A DNA stretch of 38,534 bases from DATJHM01 sp035493895 (GTDB taxonomy: Bacteria; Chloroflexota; Ktedonobacteria; Ktedonobacterales; Ktedonobacteraceae), in the NCBI GenBank assembly GCA_035493895.1, contig DATJHM010000238.1, positions 1 to 38,534 of the forward strand, written 5' to 3'. Of this stretch, positions 1-7,149 are shown piece after piece. Position 1 is the stretch's first letter; each line of letters starts with the position of its first letter. The translations under genes and the position numbers were made by a program. Under the pieces are notes generated by a model that saw nothing but the letters and a program-made list of their open reading frames with translations, made no database searches and had not been told where the DNA came from.

Positions 1-200
1 GATCGGGATCTTGACCCTACACGATCCTACACCAGAGCTACATGAGATGGTGAGATGATAGAGCATTGGGATCGTTTTTGTGACGCGCTACAAGATTTTT
101 TACGCTACGAGAATTTTTCCTAAAAAGCTACACTACCTACACAAATGCCAATGTGATCGGGATCTTACCCCTACACTGCCCCCTGCACCAGTCCTACACG
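1..200. repeat. CTAC-rich region with a 22-bp imperfect direct repeat
   Basis: A 22-bp unit starting GATCGGGATCTT and ending CCCTACAC occurs at 1-22 and again at 155-176, with 20 of 22 positions identical. Between and after the copies the motif CTAC recurs about ten times. No convincing coding region covers this stretch. The left copy starts at the window edge, so more copies may lie outside. It could be a decayed gene or the edge of a larger repeat array; its function is unknown. Confidence 0.45.
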
Positions 201-365
201 TTCCCCATATCGATGTTGCACTGTCTCTCACTCAGGCGACATCGTTGTGAGAACCGGGAGGGAGGTCTTTTTGCCTCTTCTCTTATAGATATTCGGCAGG
301 TAGTGAAATTTCTGAAGGGTTCTGGCAAGATTTGTTTCTCTGCATGAATTTAGCGAGTGTATCCC

Positions 366-394
366 TTGTAAAATATCACATCCTCTGATATACT
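366..394 (+). promoter_or_regulatory. Sigma-A-type promoter for the leader ORF and ClbS/DinB-like gene
   Basis: TTGTAA (366-371), a 17-bp spacer and TATACT (389-394) match the housekeeping consensus. The predicted transcript starts near 401, which gives a leader of about 310 nt before the gene at 712. Confidence 0.55.
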
Positions 395-440
395 CAAATT
401 CTGATATGATGTTTTTTATCACTGAAAGGAGGTGCGATCT

Positions 441-506
441 ATGAAGAACATGCATTTCTCTTCTATGAGACGCTGCACCTCGCGAGTGAAAAGTACTCAC
501 TGCTGA
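441..506 (+). CDS. 21-residue leader ORF (putative regulatory uORF)
   Basis: An AAAGGAGGTG Shine-Dalgarno sequence (about 425-434), the best in the window, sits 6-7 nt before ATG 441. The ORF encodes 21 residues rich in Arg, Ser, His and Cys (start MKNMHFSSMRRC) and stops at TGA 504-506. It lies about 40 nt after the predicted transcription start and 205 nt upstream of the ClbS/DinB-like gene on the same strand, as leader peptides in translational or transcriptional attenuators do. The last codons hold CTCACT (496-501), which can pair locally with AGTGA (485-489) or with AGTGAG (695-700) just before the next gene. No homologue is recognised. It may be a real small protein, a leader peptide or a chance ORF behind a good ribosome-binding site. 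Confidence 0.4.
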   Translation: MKNMHFSSMRRCTSRVKSTHC

Positions 507-711
507 TTTATTGCGTGTTTGCGATTGAATCAGTAGCAGATTCCAAGCTTCTTTGAGAGCATCTCTACCGCTTCCGGTTGAGATCCTCCTGATATTCATC
601 TCTCCTCAGGTGCAACGCCTCAACGTATGCCATTTTTACTAATTCTCTTACAGGGCTGCATCTGCCCTATGTTTGAGATGATTTCACAACAAGAAGTGAG
701 GAAAAATACCC

Positions 712-1434
712 ATGACGCACCGTGCTTTTAAGCCTCTTCTGCTCGATCTTTTGCGCCAGGCCCAGATCAATCAGAATGCTTTCTTCCAACAGTTACCAAC
801 TAGCGAACTGGAGAGCACTGGCACACCAGAACGGTGGTCTGCCAAGGACCATGTGGCCCACATGACGTTCTGGCGTCAGCGGCTCGTGTCTCGATTGCAA
901 GCCATCCTTCGAGAGGATGCACAACCGGAAAAGGAAAACAAGGAAAACTTTGAAGAGCTAAACCCTCTGATCTTTGAAGAGCATCGTCATCGTCCCTGGT
1001 CAGTGTTGCTCTCTGAATCTGATCAGGTGTACGCGGAACTGATCGAGCTTGTCTCGCAGCTCACAGAGAGCGATCTGACGGATTCCCATCGTTTCGACTG
1101 GATTAACGATGGCATGCCACTGTACACCACCTTCATGGGGAATTGTTACGAACATACGCAGTCTCATCTGGCTCAATACCTTCTCGAGCATCGCGATCTC
1201 AAGCATGCACTGGAGATGTATGAAGGCTGGGTCAACCGCGTCATTGAGTTGGAGGTACCGGAGACGCTGAAGGGCTATGTGCTCTATAATCTGGCCTGCT
1301 TTTATGCCACACATAGTCAACTGGAGCAAGCAAGGCCAGCGTTGCAGCAAGCGTTTGCGTTGTATCCTGCGACACGTGAGTTTGCTTTGACGGATCCTGA
1401 TCTGGTCGCATTACGTCCCCTTTTCTGCGACTAG
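712..1434 (+). CDS. ClbS/DfsB-like four-helix (DinB superfamily) protein with C-terminal TPR
   Basis: This 240-residue protein has two parts. Residues 1-160 look like a ClbS/DfsB or DinB-like four-helix bundle: the family's WSAKDHVAHMTFW-type stretch is at 42-54, and His47, His50, His148 and His152 (in YEHTQSHLAQY) are placed like the metal or active-site histidines of the superfamily. Residues about 165-240 form a TPR-like segment (YNLACFYATHSQLEQA, then FALTDPDLVALRPLF) of the end-of-group type. Family members include DNA-damage-inducible proteins, thiol transferases and the colibactin self-protection protein ClbS, so a protective role against an electrophile or toxin is possible but not shown. 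The ribosome-binding site (GTGAGG, 696-701) is weak and somewhat distant. It is the only gene behind the leader and promoter at 366-506. Confidence 0.75.
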   Translation: MTHRAFKPLLLDLLRQAQINQNAFFQQLPTSELESTGTPERWSAKDHVAHMTFWRQRLVSRLQAILREDAQPEKENKENFEELNPLIFEEHRHRPWSVLLSESDQVYAELIELVSQLTESDLTDSHRFDWINDGMPLYTTFMGNCYEHTQSHLAQYLLEHRDLKHALEMYEGWVNRVIELEVPETLKGYVLYNLACFYATHSQLEQARPALQQAFALYPATREFALTDPDLVALRPLFCD

Positions 1435-1480
1435 AAAAGAAAACGGCCCCTGTAGGGCATACAGATCAGCATCAAGCGTG

Positions 1481-1570
1481 ATCAATACACATCAAGCGAA
1501 GGCCGAGAGGGCCGGTGGGGCTTGCGGGCAGGGATAAACCGCGGCCCCTACCTCTGCCTTTCTTCGAGGG
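1481..1570. repeat. Dispersed repeat, module A, intact copy
   Basis: A GC-rich block running from ATCAATACACATCAAGCGAA through GGCCGGTGGGG, GGGATAAACCGC and GCCCCTACCTCTG to CTTCGAGGG. The same block is found interrupted by the insertion sequence at 7150-7211/8903-8931, and shorter relatives lie at 5341-5402 and 38461-38534. The GGTGGGG and CCCCTACC parts are roughly inverted, so the transcript can fold. This copy serves as the uninterrupted reference for the insertion site. Confidence 0.75.
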
Positions 1571-1677
1571 TGAAGAACGTATGTACCCCTTTACCAGGAG
1601 CAGTTCAACACCGCAGGGAGGGGCCGAGATTGTCTCACCTGTGTGCTCCACCAGCCCTCTCCAATAGCGCATCCTTT

Positions 1678-1734
1678 CTCAGGCTGATGCATATTGGGCG
1701 CAGACAAGCAGCGCCTAATATGCATCAGCCTGAG
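1678..1734. repeat. Long perfect-type hairpin (24-bp arms)
   Basis: Arms 1678-1701 and 1711-1734 are inverted copies that differ at one position, which leaves a G-T wobble, around a 9-nt loop (AGACAAGCA). The arms begin CTCAGGCTGATGCATATT. It lies inside the mosaic repeat block downstream of the ClbS/DinB-like gene and could act as a terminator, though no T tract follows. Part of the arm (AATATGCATCAGCC) resembles the AATACACATCAA start of module A. Confidence 0.7.
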
Positions 1735-1781
1735 GGCCGTGGAGTTCGTGGACAGGCAGGATTTGGGATCCAGCCTGTGAG

Positions 1782-1837
1782 CTCGCGCGATAAAGCTGGA
1801 TCCGCAGGCGATGATGGCAACGGAGGCGATGGCGATT
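1782..1837 (+). repeat. Dispersed repeat, module B, copy 1
   Basis: A 56-bp block from CTCGCGCGATAAAGC to GCGATGGCGATT. The reverse complement of 9045-9100 matches it at 51 of 56 positions. It lies between module A and module C here, and the same modules are found together near 9 kb. Open frames across it exist on both strands but look like by-products of the repeat. Confidence 0.7.
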
Positions 1838-1914
1838 GCAGGCACCTGTTTTTTCGAGCACGGAGATCTGCGGCGATGGCGGCTCTCCTCCTGCGGAGCC
1901 AGAAGAATCGCGCG

Positions 1915-1966
1915 AGTTCCCAGGCACAGTTCCGTTCTCACTCCACCGTGCCTCTACTGGGTCTAT
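1915..1966 (+). repeat. Dispersed repeat, module C, copy 1
   Basis: A 52-bp block beginning AGTTCCCAGGCACAGTTCCG and containing the inverted pair GGCAC and GTGCC. It matches the two tandem copies at 9099-9204 at 48 of 52 positions. Its final bases run into an 11-bp tandem repeat. Confidence 0.75.
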
Positions 1967-1990
1967 CCTGGGTCTATCCTGGGTCTATCC
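1958..1990 (+). repeat. Three tandem copies of an 11-bp unit
   Basis: TGGGTCTATCC is repeated exactly three times (1958-1968, 1969-1979, 1980-1990). The first copy is the end of module C, so the array probably grew by slippage from the repeat edge. It ends 12 bp before the stop codon of the membrane protein gene. Confidence 0.85.
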
Positions 1991-2001
1991 GCGTGGAGGG
2001 C

Positions 2002-2619
2002 CTAGCTGATGGTAAAGCTGAGGGATAGGATCAGCACGCCGACGACACGCACGATATCACCGACCATATCCATCAGTGAGGCGTCGGGGAGCACGTACCG
2101 GGGCAGAGTGAGAAGATAGCCGAGGCTCAATAAGAAAAATGCCAGGGACATCAGCAGGCTGAAACGCGTATCTTTATGGAAAAAAATGCTGAGGTAGTAG
2201 AAAAAAATAGCAAAGCAAATGGCGCTACGGGCCGCACTAAAACAGAAGAGCCAGGGAGTAGAGGATGTGGGCAGGAATGGCGAGAAGGCCAGAAGCAACA
2301 GGAGGAGCGCAGACACAAAGAGCTGCACCCGAATCAGGAGTTCGAGATGGCGATCAAAGGTTCGGAGGAGACTGAAGAGCACAAACAATAAGCTGATGGC
2401 CTGACCGATGAAAAGGAACCAGTCAGTATGCAGGAATAGAAAAAAGCCAGAAACAAAATCTGTCGCAGCGGTGAAACTGATCACCAGCATAGAAAAGCCG
2501 AAGAGAAAGAGACGAGCGCTACGAATATGGATGTAGAGATACAAAACACGAAGCGCAAAGAAAAAGAACGAGAGAGATAAAAGGATGTTCAGACCATTCG
2601 AAGTCAGAGAGCTCGGCAC
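2002..2619 (-). CDS. Multi-spanning membrane protein of unknown function
   Basis: This 205-residue protein consists almost entirely of hydrophobic segments, about seven, separated by short loops that carry charged residues (for example RSARLF, RTFDRHLELL and HKDTRF). I do not recognise a family; the layout resembles the membrane sensor halves found beside GAF or kinase proteins. I chose the GTG at 2619 because AAAGGGG lies 7 nt upstream; an earlier GTG at 2637 is in frame but has no ribosome-binding site. It lies 61 bp downstream of the GAF-like gene at 2681-3619 on the same strand, so the two probably form an operon and may work as membrane and cytoplasmic partners. The gene ends next to the repeat block at 1481-1990. 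Confidence 0.6.
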   Translation of the reverse strand: MPSSLTSNGLNILLSLSFFFFALRVLYLYIHIRSARLFLFGFSMLVISFTAATDFVSGFFLFLHTDWFLFIGQAISLLFVLFSLLRTFDRHLELLIRVQLFVSALLLLLLAFSPFLPTSSTPWLFCFSAARSAICFAIFFYYLSIFFHKDTRFSLLMSLAFFLLSLGYLLTLPRYVLPDASLMDMVGDIVRVVGVLILSLSFTIS

Positions 2620-2680
2620 AAGACAACCCCTTTCCACACAAAAACACCAGCAGGATAGAGAGAATCGGCATTACGTTTTT

Positions 2681-3619
2681 TTAGCGAAGAGCCCCGCTCT
2701 GAACCTGTCTCCCGTCAGACGTATATAGTTGTATCCACTTTTGAGCAAGCAGAAGGCGCAGTAGAGGCAAGATCTCGGCGAGCGATACATGCAACAGAGA
2801 AGCCAGCCGATCAATAGTTAAACGGCCATCGATATATTTATAGAGATAACGAGCCTTTTTATCAGCAATAGCCAACGAGCCTGAGAGAGGATTACTGGAG
2901 CGCAAAAGTTCCTGGCTCTCCAGGCGACGCGGAACAAGTTCCGATAGAGGAGGTAAAGAGGCGACTTGAGAAGACGGAGGTGGCAACAGGCGTGGTCCTT
3001 CGTAGAGAGGATGCAGCAAATGGCGGTCCTTAGCAATACGCAATGCTTGCTCGACAATCGCGTTTACCAGAGGCAACGTATTTTGTGATGAGGAATGATG
3101 GACGAAAAATAGGAGAACCAGACGCAGCGGAACAGGAAGGCATTGGGCTGCGAGGTCAGAATTGGGAGGAGGCAACAAAATGTTCTGCTGTATAAAACAG
3201 CCAGAGCAATAGTGCAGACCGTAGCGTTTTAGCAAGATGGTTTGATACGAAGAAAAGAGCGTATCGACCGGTTGAAAGAAGGAATTCTCATGAGAGAGAG
3301 CGATGCGTTTTGCCAGCAACATCACCTGATCATTCGTCACGATATGCACAGGCAAAGAGGGATCTCGGTAGACCTGGGAGCGCATATTGAGAGTCTGCTG
3401 GCCAAATTGATCGAGCTGAACGGCCCAGCACTGAGCCACCTGCATTTGTAAGCGTTGGACAAACTGTCCCTCTAACCAGAACAAGAGCTCGTCTATATGA
3501 AACATAGTCCGCGTACTTCGCAATAATTGTGTAATAAAGATCAATTCATCCGTAGTGGATCGGCTTTGCGCAGCATCAAAAGCAACCAGGTCGGCATTCA
3601 CATTCCGATCATTCTTCAT
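2681..3619 (-). CDS. Hypothetical GAF-like protein with C-terminal helical/winged-helix segment
   Basis: This 312-residue soluble protein is not assigned to a family with confidence. Residues about 25-210 have the alternating pattern of a GAF-type sensor domain (FITQLLRSTRTMFHIDELLFWLE, then a CSGC motif near 145-148 and the hydrophobic run LRLVLLFFVHHSS). A proline- and serine-rich linker (LLPPPSSQVASLPPLSEL) leads to a C-terminal segment (YLYKYIDGRLTIDRLASLL onwards) that resembles the small helical domain at the end of DUF4388-type bacterial signalling proteins. The start is supported by GGAAGGGGGG about 6 nt before ATG 3619. It lies upstream of the membrane protein gene in a likely two-gene operon. 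It could be a regulatory adaptor; no catalytic motif is visible. Confidence 0.5.
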   Translation of the reverse strand: MKNDRNVNADLVAFDAAQSRSTTDELIFITQLLRSTRTMFHIDELLFWLEGQFVQRLQMQVAQCWAVQLDQFGQQTLNMRSQVYRDPSLPVHIVTNDQVMLLAKRIALSHENSFFQPVDTLFSSYQTILLKRYGLHYCSGCFIQQNILLPPPNSDLAAQCLPVPLRLVLLFFVHHSSSQNTLPLVNAIVEQALRIAKDRHLLHPLYEGPRLLPPPSSQVASLPPLSELVPRRLESQELLRSSNPLSGSLAIADKKARYLYKYIDGRLTIDRLASLLHVSLAEILPLLRLLLAQKWIQLYTSDGRQVQSGALR

Positions 3620-3948
3620 AATGACCCCCCTTCCAACAACATCGACGTAGAGCTACTTGTGCTTATCAACACACAACTTCCAGAGCTTTCGTGGCGAAAA
3701 GAATGTCCTGTTCGCTTATCTCTTTCATGTATAATTATTATATACCCTTTACACTCAAGAAAGTATTAATTGTTCATTAAGATTTATAAATGTGTTTCTA
3801 TCGTTATTATAATTCATTCTTTACTTAGAAATATTGCAGAGGTGTTTGTGTAACACAAAACAAGCATATTTTCTACTTTATTTCATAGAATGCCTTCCCA
3901 TGAGAAAACTAGAGTCATTCTGCGCAAAACGACAATTTGCAGATAGTG

Positions 3949-3977
3949 TTGACCAAAGAGAAATTTTCGTGTATACT
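3949..3977 (+). promoter_or_regulatory. Promoter of the AbrB-Doc operon
   Basis: TTGACC (3949-3954), a 17-bp spacer and TATACT (3972-3977) form a strong sigma-A-type promoter. The -10 box lies inside the palindrome at 3969-3988, so a protein bound there would block transcription. Confidence 0.8.
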
Positions 3978-3988
3978 TCCGTATACAC
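3969..3988. promoter_or_regulatory. Operator palindrome of the toxin-antitoxin operon
   Basis: GTGTATAC-TTCC-GTATACAC is a perfect inverted repeat with 8-bp arms that overlaps the -10 box and probable start point. Its position fits autorepression by the antitoxin, alone or in complex with the toxin, as is usual for such operons. That the AbrB-type protein binds here is inferred. Confidence 0.75.
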
Positions 3989-4012
3989 ACAATACAAAAA
4001 AGGAGAAACATC

Positions 4013-4237
4013 TTGCAGGTAGTCAAATTGCGAAAGGTAGGAAATTCCGCCACAGTTACCTTACCAGCGACGGTGGTTGAAGCGCTTCACCTTCACGAAA
4101 ACGATGAGATAGCAATCGAGGTAACAGGAGACCGTATCATATTGACGAAGGCAAGCGAGGATTTTCAGGATGCCTGGGAAGCCTATCAAGAGATTGAACC
4201 CCGCTATCGGAATGCCAATCGAAAATTGAGTGAGTGA
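4013..4237 (+). CDS. AbrB/MazE/SpoVT-type antitoxin
   Basis: This 74-residue protein begins with the swapped-hairpin DNA-binding fold of the AbrB/MazE family (VVKLRKVGNSATVTLPATVV, residues 3-22; then LHLHENDEIAIEV and DRIILTKA). The C-terminal tail from about residue 50 (FQDAWEAYQEIEPRYRNANRKL) is acidic and probably wraps the toxin. The start is TTG 4013, with AAAGGAG 7-8 nt upstream. The gene follows a promoter whose -10 box lies in a perfect palindrome, and the doc-like toxin gene starts 19 bp after its stop, which is the usual order. Expected role: neutralise the Doc-like toxin and repress the operon. Confidence 0.88.
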   Translation: MQVVKLRKVGNSATVTLPATVVEALHLHENDEIAIEVTGDRIILTKASEDFQDAWEAYQEIEPRYRNANRKLSE

Positions 4238-4256
4238 GTGAGTTCAGATAAGTGCT

Positions 4257-4655
4257 ATGATACGATTTCTGCCAAAAGAGCTTGTTTTAGCTATACATGA
4301 TGACCAGATTCGCCTGTATGGGGGAAGCTATCAACTACGGGATGAAGGCATGCTGGATGCGGCATTGGCGATGCCACAGGCACAATTTGAGCGGCAGTTT
4401 TTACACGAGACCATCTTCCAGATGGCCGCAGCCTATGGTTTTCACATCTGCCAGAACCATCCATTCATTGATGGGAACAAACGAGCGGCCGGTATGACAA
4501 TGTTTACGTTTTTGCAGTTAAATGGACTCAAGCCAGTTGCGAGCGAAATCGATTATTATCACACGATGATGGCAATCGCGAATGGGAAAATGGGCAAAGA
4601 GCAACTGGCGAGATGGTTAGAAACGATAGTTCAGGGAACGCCGCCGGAGATATGA
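4257..4655 (+). CDS. doc: Doc-type (Fic fold) toxin, death-on-curing family
   Basis: This 132-residue protein has the shortened Fic core of the Doc family. The signature H68-P-F-I-D72-G-N74-K75-R76 replaces the classical HxFxxGNGR of AMP-transferring Fic enzymes, as in Doc, where the lysine variant phosphorylates elongation factor Tu and so halts translation. The upstream LYGGSYQLRDEGMLDAAL (20-37) and the helix after the motif (MTMFTFLQLNGL) are also family-like. Translation probably depends on the antitoxin gene, because no good ribosome-binding site precedes ATG 4257. The pairing with an AbrB-type rather than a Phd-type antitoxin is a known alternative. The nearby AT-rich stretch (about 3770-3890) may mark an acquired module. 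Confidence 0.9.
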   Translation: MIRFLPKELVLAIHDDQIRLYGGSYQLRDEGMLDAALAMPQAQFERQFLHETIFQMAAAYGFHICQNHPFIDGNKRAAGMTMFTFLQLNGLKPVASEIDYYHTMMAIANGKMGKEQLARWLETIVQGTPPEI

Positions 4656-4716
4656 AGAACATTTCTCCAGGAAGAGATATTTCCAATCTGGCATCTTTTT
4701 TTCTACAGTGCGGCAC

Positions 4717-5148
4717 TCAGCGAAGTTCATAGATGTGATAGATGCGCGTGTTCCCATCGACGGTTCCTTTGCCAACCGCTTGAATCTTATTGAGCCAGAG
4801 GTAACGCTCATCACTGGTCTCAAAGAGAGGGGTAATATAGACGGGGGCATCGATTCCTTGAGCAACCTGCGTAAAATCTCTCCGTCCAGTATAATGGACG
4901 TAGATAAGCGCTCCATCGTGTGTTTCGAGTGTGAGTCGGATATCAATATGAGCGGTGCCATCAGGTCCGATCACCATCCAATCAGCAGCAGTGGTTCCAG
5001 GTTTGAGTTTTGCATGTAAGCGTTCACCTTCCCAAATGGATTCTTGGATCTGGACCATGAGACGGTGTCCGGATGAAGTGATCCCAAGATCAGCGGGTGG
5101 AAGAGGAGTGGAGGTCATTGTACAAAGCGGGATAAGGTCAAGTGTCAT
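4717..5148 (-). CDS. DUF3237 family protein
   Basis: This 143-residue protein matches the layout of DUF3237 (UPF0311): an early strand, then E-G-ERLHAKLKPGTTAADWMVI (about 40-60), the core GTAHIDIRLTLETHDGALIY (65-84) and a late FETSDERYLWLNKIQAVG stretch. These are small beta-barrel proteins found in soil bacteria and fungi; their reaction is not established, although lipocalin- or allene-oxide-cyclase-like folds have been suggested. A distant AAGGAAA precedes ATG 5148. It converges with the Doc toxin gene, with 61 bp between the stops, and appears to be a single-gene unit. Confidence 0.8.
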   Translation of the reverse strand: MTLDLIPLCTMTSTPLPPADLGITSSGHRLMVQIQESIWEGERLHAKLKPGTTAADWMVIGPDGTAHIDIRLTLETHDGALIYVHYTGRRDFTQVAQGIDAPVYITPLFETSDERYLWLNKIQAVGKGTVDGNTRIYHIYELR

Positions 5149-5340
5149 ATAATTATAATCTTTCCTTTTTTTATGAGATTATCCTTGATTCTCACACACC
5201 TATTTTATCATCTCGAGAATGCGTCAGGCTGGAACAGGAGAGGTACGGTGCAGTGTAACGGAGTTGTGCCTGGGTAGCCAAACTTCATTGCGTCTTTTCT
5301 ACAACCATGAAAACGCGCTCGAGAAGCACGTGTGAGGGCG

Positions 5341-5402
5341 AGATGGCCGGTGGGGGACGGGGGCGCAGTTCCGCTAGCGCTGCACCACGCCCCTACTGGT
5401 CT
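5341..5402. repeat. Palindromic repeat related to module A
   Basis: AGATGGCCGGTGGGG at the left and CCCCTACTGGTCT at the right form an imperfect inverted repeat around a GC-rich centre with its own small stem (GCGCAG/CGCTGC). The left arm matches the GATGGCCGGTGGGG core of the copies at 1510, 7169 and 38471. It fills most of the gap between DUF3237 and the aldehyde dehydrogenase gene; the rest of 5150-5340 shows nothing I can name. Confidence 0.6.
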
Positions 5403-5422
5403 GGAGTGACGGCGATTGGTGA

Positions 5423-5444
5423 GGGAATGGGGTAGACCATTCCC
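5423..5444 (-). terminator. Hairpin downstream of the aldehyde dehydrogenase gene
   Basis: GGGAATGG (5423-5430) and CCATTCCC (5437-5444) form an 8-bp stem with a 6-nt loop 30 bp after the aldehyde dehydrogenase stop. No clear T tract follows, so termination is only likely. Confidence 0.4.
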
Positions 5445-5474
5445 CGATGATTTTGCTGGGACGTGCGAGATGAG

Positions 5475-6971
5475 CTACGATGGGTCGCCGAAGATGGTGT
5501 AGTGCCAGGACTTGCGGGCCTCGCCAGTGAGTTCGACCAGCACGTGCTTGATCTGGGTATACTCTTCAAAGGAGTAGATTGACATGTCTTTACCAATGCC
5601 ACTCTGTTTGTAGCCACCATGGGGCATTTCAGAGGTGATGGGGAGATGATCGTTGACCCAGACGGTGCCGAATTGCAGGGCGTTGCTGGCGCGCATGGCC
5701 TTGAAGATGTCTTTTGTCCAGACAGAGGCGGCCAGACCATAGACGACGTTGTTTGCCTTCTTCAGCACTTCCTCTTCTGTGCTGAAACGGCTGACGACCA
5801 CCACGGGGCCAAAGACCTCAGATTGCACAATCTCCGCGTCCTGACGATCCTCAGCGATCACGGTTGGCTCGAAGAAGAAGCCCTTCTCCAGGCCAGAGAT
5901 AACAGCACGCTTGCCGCCAATGAGAATATTGGAGCCGTTGTGCAGGGCACGCTCGACGAAGCCTTCGACGTTGTCGCGCTGTCGGGCGGAGATCAATGAA
6001 CCCATATCGGTGCTCTCGTCCTTTGGATTGCCGACACGGATCTGCCTGACCTTCTGCACAAAGGATTCCAGGAAGGCATCATAGACGGCATCCTGGACGT
6101 AGATACGCGTCGCAGCCGTGCAGTCCTGACCACAGTTGACGTAACCGCCGACGACCGCGCCATTTGCAGCGGCTTCCAGATCAGCATCGTCATAGACAAT
6201 AAAGGGCGCTTTGCCACCCAGTTCCAGATGGGCACGCTTCACCGTCTCAGCCGCGGCACGCATGACATATTTACCACTTCGCGTACTGCCGGTAATCGAG
6301 ACCATATTGACGTCATTGTGGCTCACCAGAGACGGGGCAATCTCCGGGCCATCCGCAATAATATTGAGCACGCCAGCAGGAATACCAGCCTCCAGAGCCA
6401 GTTCACCAAACCTCAAGGCAGTCAACGGAGTTTCGGGAGACGGTTTGAAGACCACGGTATTGCCAGCAGCCAGGGCAGGACCGATCTTCCAGGCCAACAT
6501 CATAAAGGGGTAATTCCACGGCGCAACCTGCGCAACAACCCCGATCGGCTCACGGCGGATGATGCTGGTGTGGGCACCGGTATATTCGCTGGATGCTGAA
6601 CCGGAGAGATGGCGAGCGGAGGCGGCAAAGAAATGCAGATTGTCGGCAGCGAAAGGGATATCGCTATCGCGCGCCAGTTTGATCGGTTTGCCAGTATCCA
6701 GCGACTCCAGTTCTGCCAGTTCGCTTGCATGCTCCTCAACCAGAGTTGCTAGCTTCTCCAGCGTGGCGGCGCGGGCAGCGTGGGGCAGGAGAGACCAGCG
6801 GCCATCATCAAAGGCTGCACGAGCAGCCGCTACCGCACGATTCATGTCCTCTAAAGAGCTCACAGGAACACGAGCAATGACTTCGCCACTGGCAGGATTC
6901 GTATCATCAACAACATTGCCTGTGCTGCTATTGACCAATTCGCCGTTAATGAGCAATTTGTACTCGGCCAT
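5475..6971 (-). CDS. NAD(P)-dependent aldehyde dehydrogenase, aminobutyraldehyde (PatD/betaine aldehyde) type
   Basis: This 498-residue enzyme has all hallmarks of the ALDH family: PWNYP (151-155), the cofactor lysine K176 in FKPSPETPL, the general base E250 in LELGGKAP, the nucleophile C284 in GQDCTAATRIYV, and SEMPHGGYKQSGIGKDMS near the C-terminus. The GQDCTA signature and C-terminal motif are closest to gamma-aminobutyraldehyde dehydrogenases such as E. coli PatD, so the probable substrate is an omega-amino aldehyde made from putrescine or a similar amine. The ATG at 6971 is preferred because AAAGGAG lies about 6 nt before it; an in-frame ATG 18 bp upstream (6989) lacks this. The insertion sequence at 7212-8891 separates it from the dehydrogenase and aminotransferase genes that probably belong to the same pathway. 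Confidence 0.92.
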   Translation of the reverse strand: MAEYKLLINGELVNSSTGNVVDDTNPASGEVIARVPVSSLEDMNRAVAAARAAFDDGRWSLLPHAARAATLEKLATLVEEHASELAELESLDTGKPIKLARDSDIPFAADNLHFFAASARHLSGSASSEYTGAHTSIIRREPIGVVAQVAPWNYPFMMLAWKIGPALAAGNTVVFKPSPETPLTALRFGELALEAGIPAGVLNIIADGPEIAPSLVSHNDVNMVSITGSTRSGKYVMRAAAETVKRAHLELGGKAPFIVYDDADLEAAANGAVVGGYVNCGQDCTAATRIYVQDAVYDAFLESFVQKVRQIRVGNPKDESTDMGSLISARQRDNVEGFVERALHNGSNILIGGKRAVISGLEKGFFFEPTVIAEDRQDAEIVQSEVFGPVVVVSRFSTEEEVLKKANNVVYGLAASVWTKDIFKAMRASNALQFGTVWVNDHLPITSEMPHGGYKQSGIGKDMSIYSFEEYTQIKHVLVELTGEARKSWHYTIFGDPS

Positions 6972-7149
6972 ACAGGTCTCCTTTCGCATGAGTGAAATAA
7001 CAATTTGTCGTAACAGAACCCGGTATAAATCTACGATATTCGCGCGGATATGTCCAAATTATTACGAATAGTGCAAAGGGAAAAATCACTCTGCATAATT
7101 CTACCACAGTGAGAACGTCGATGGGACACACGGACAGGCATAAAGCGCA

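Noticed and set aside
228..599. 123-residue frame on the minus strand
   Set aside because: It runs antisense through the promoter, the leader ORF and its ribosome-binding site, has no recognisable domain and lacks a ribosome-binding site.
1522..2028. 168-residue frame and its minus-strand counterparts in the repeat block
   Set aside because: The frames are made of modules A, B and C and an 11-bp tandem array; composition is repeat-like and no protein family is evident.
7036..7051. Imperfect palindrome ATATTCGCGCGGATAT upstream of the aldehyde dehydrogenase gene
   Set aside because: The arms mismatch at symmetric positions and it is not placed against a convincing promoter, so an operator call is not supported.
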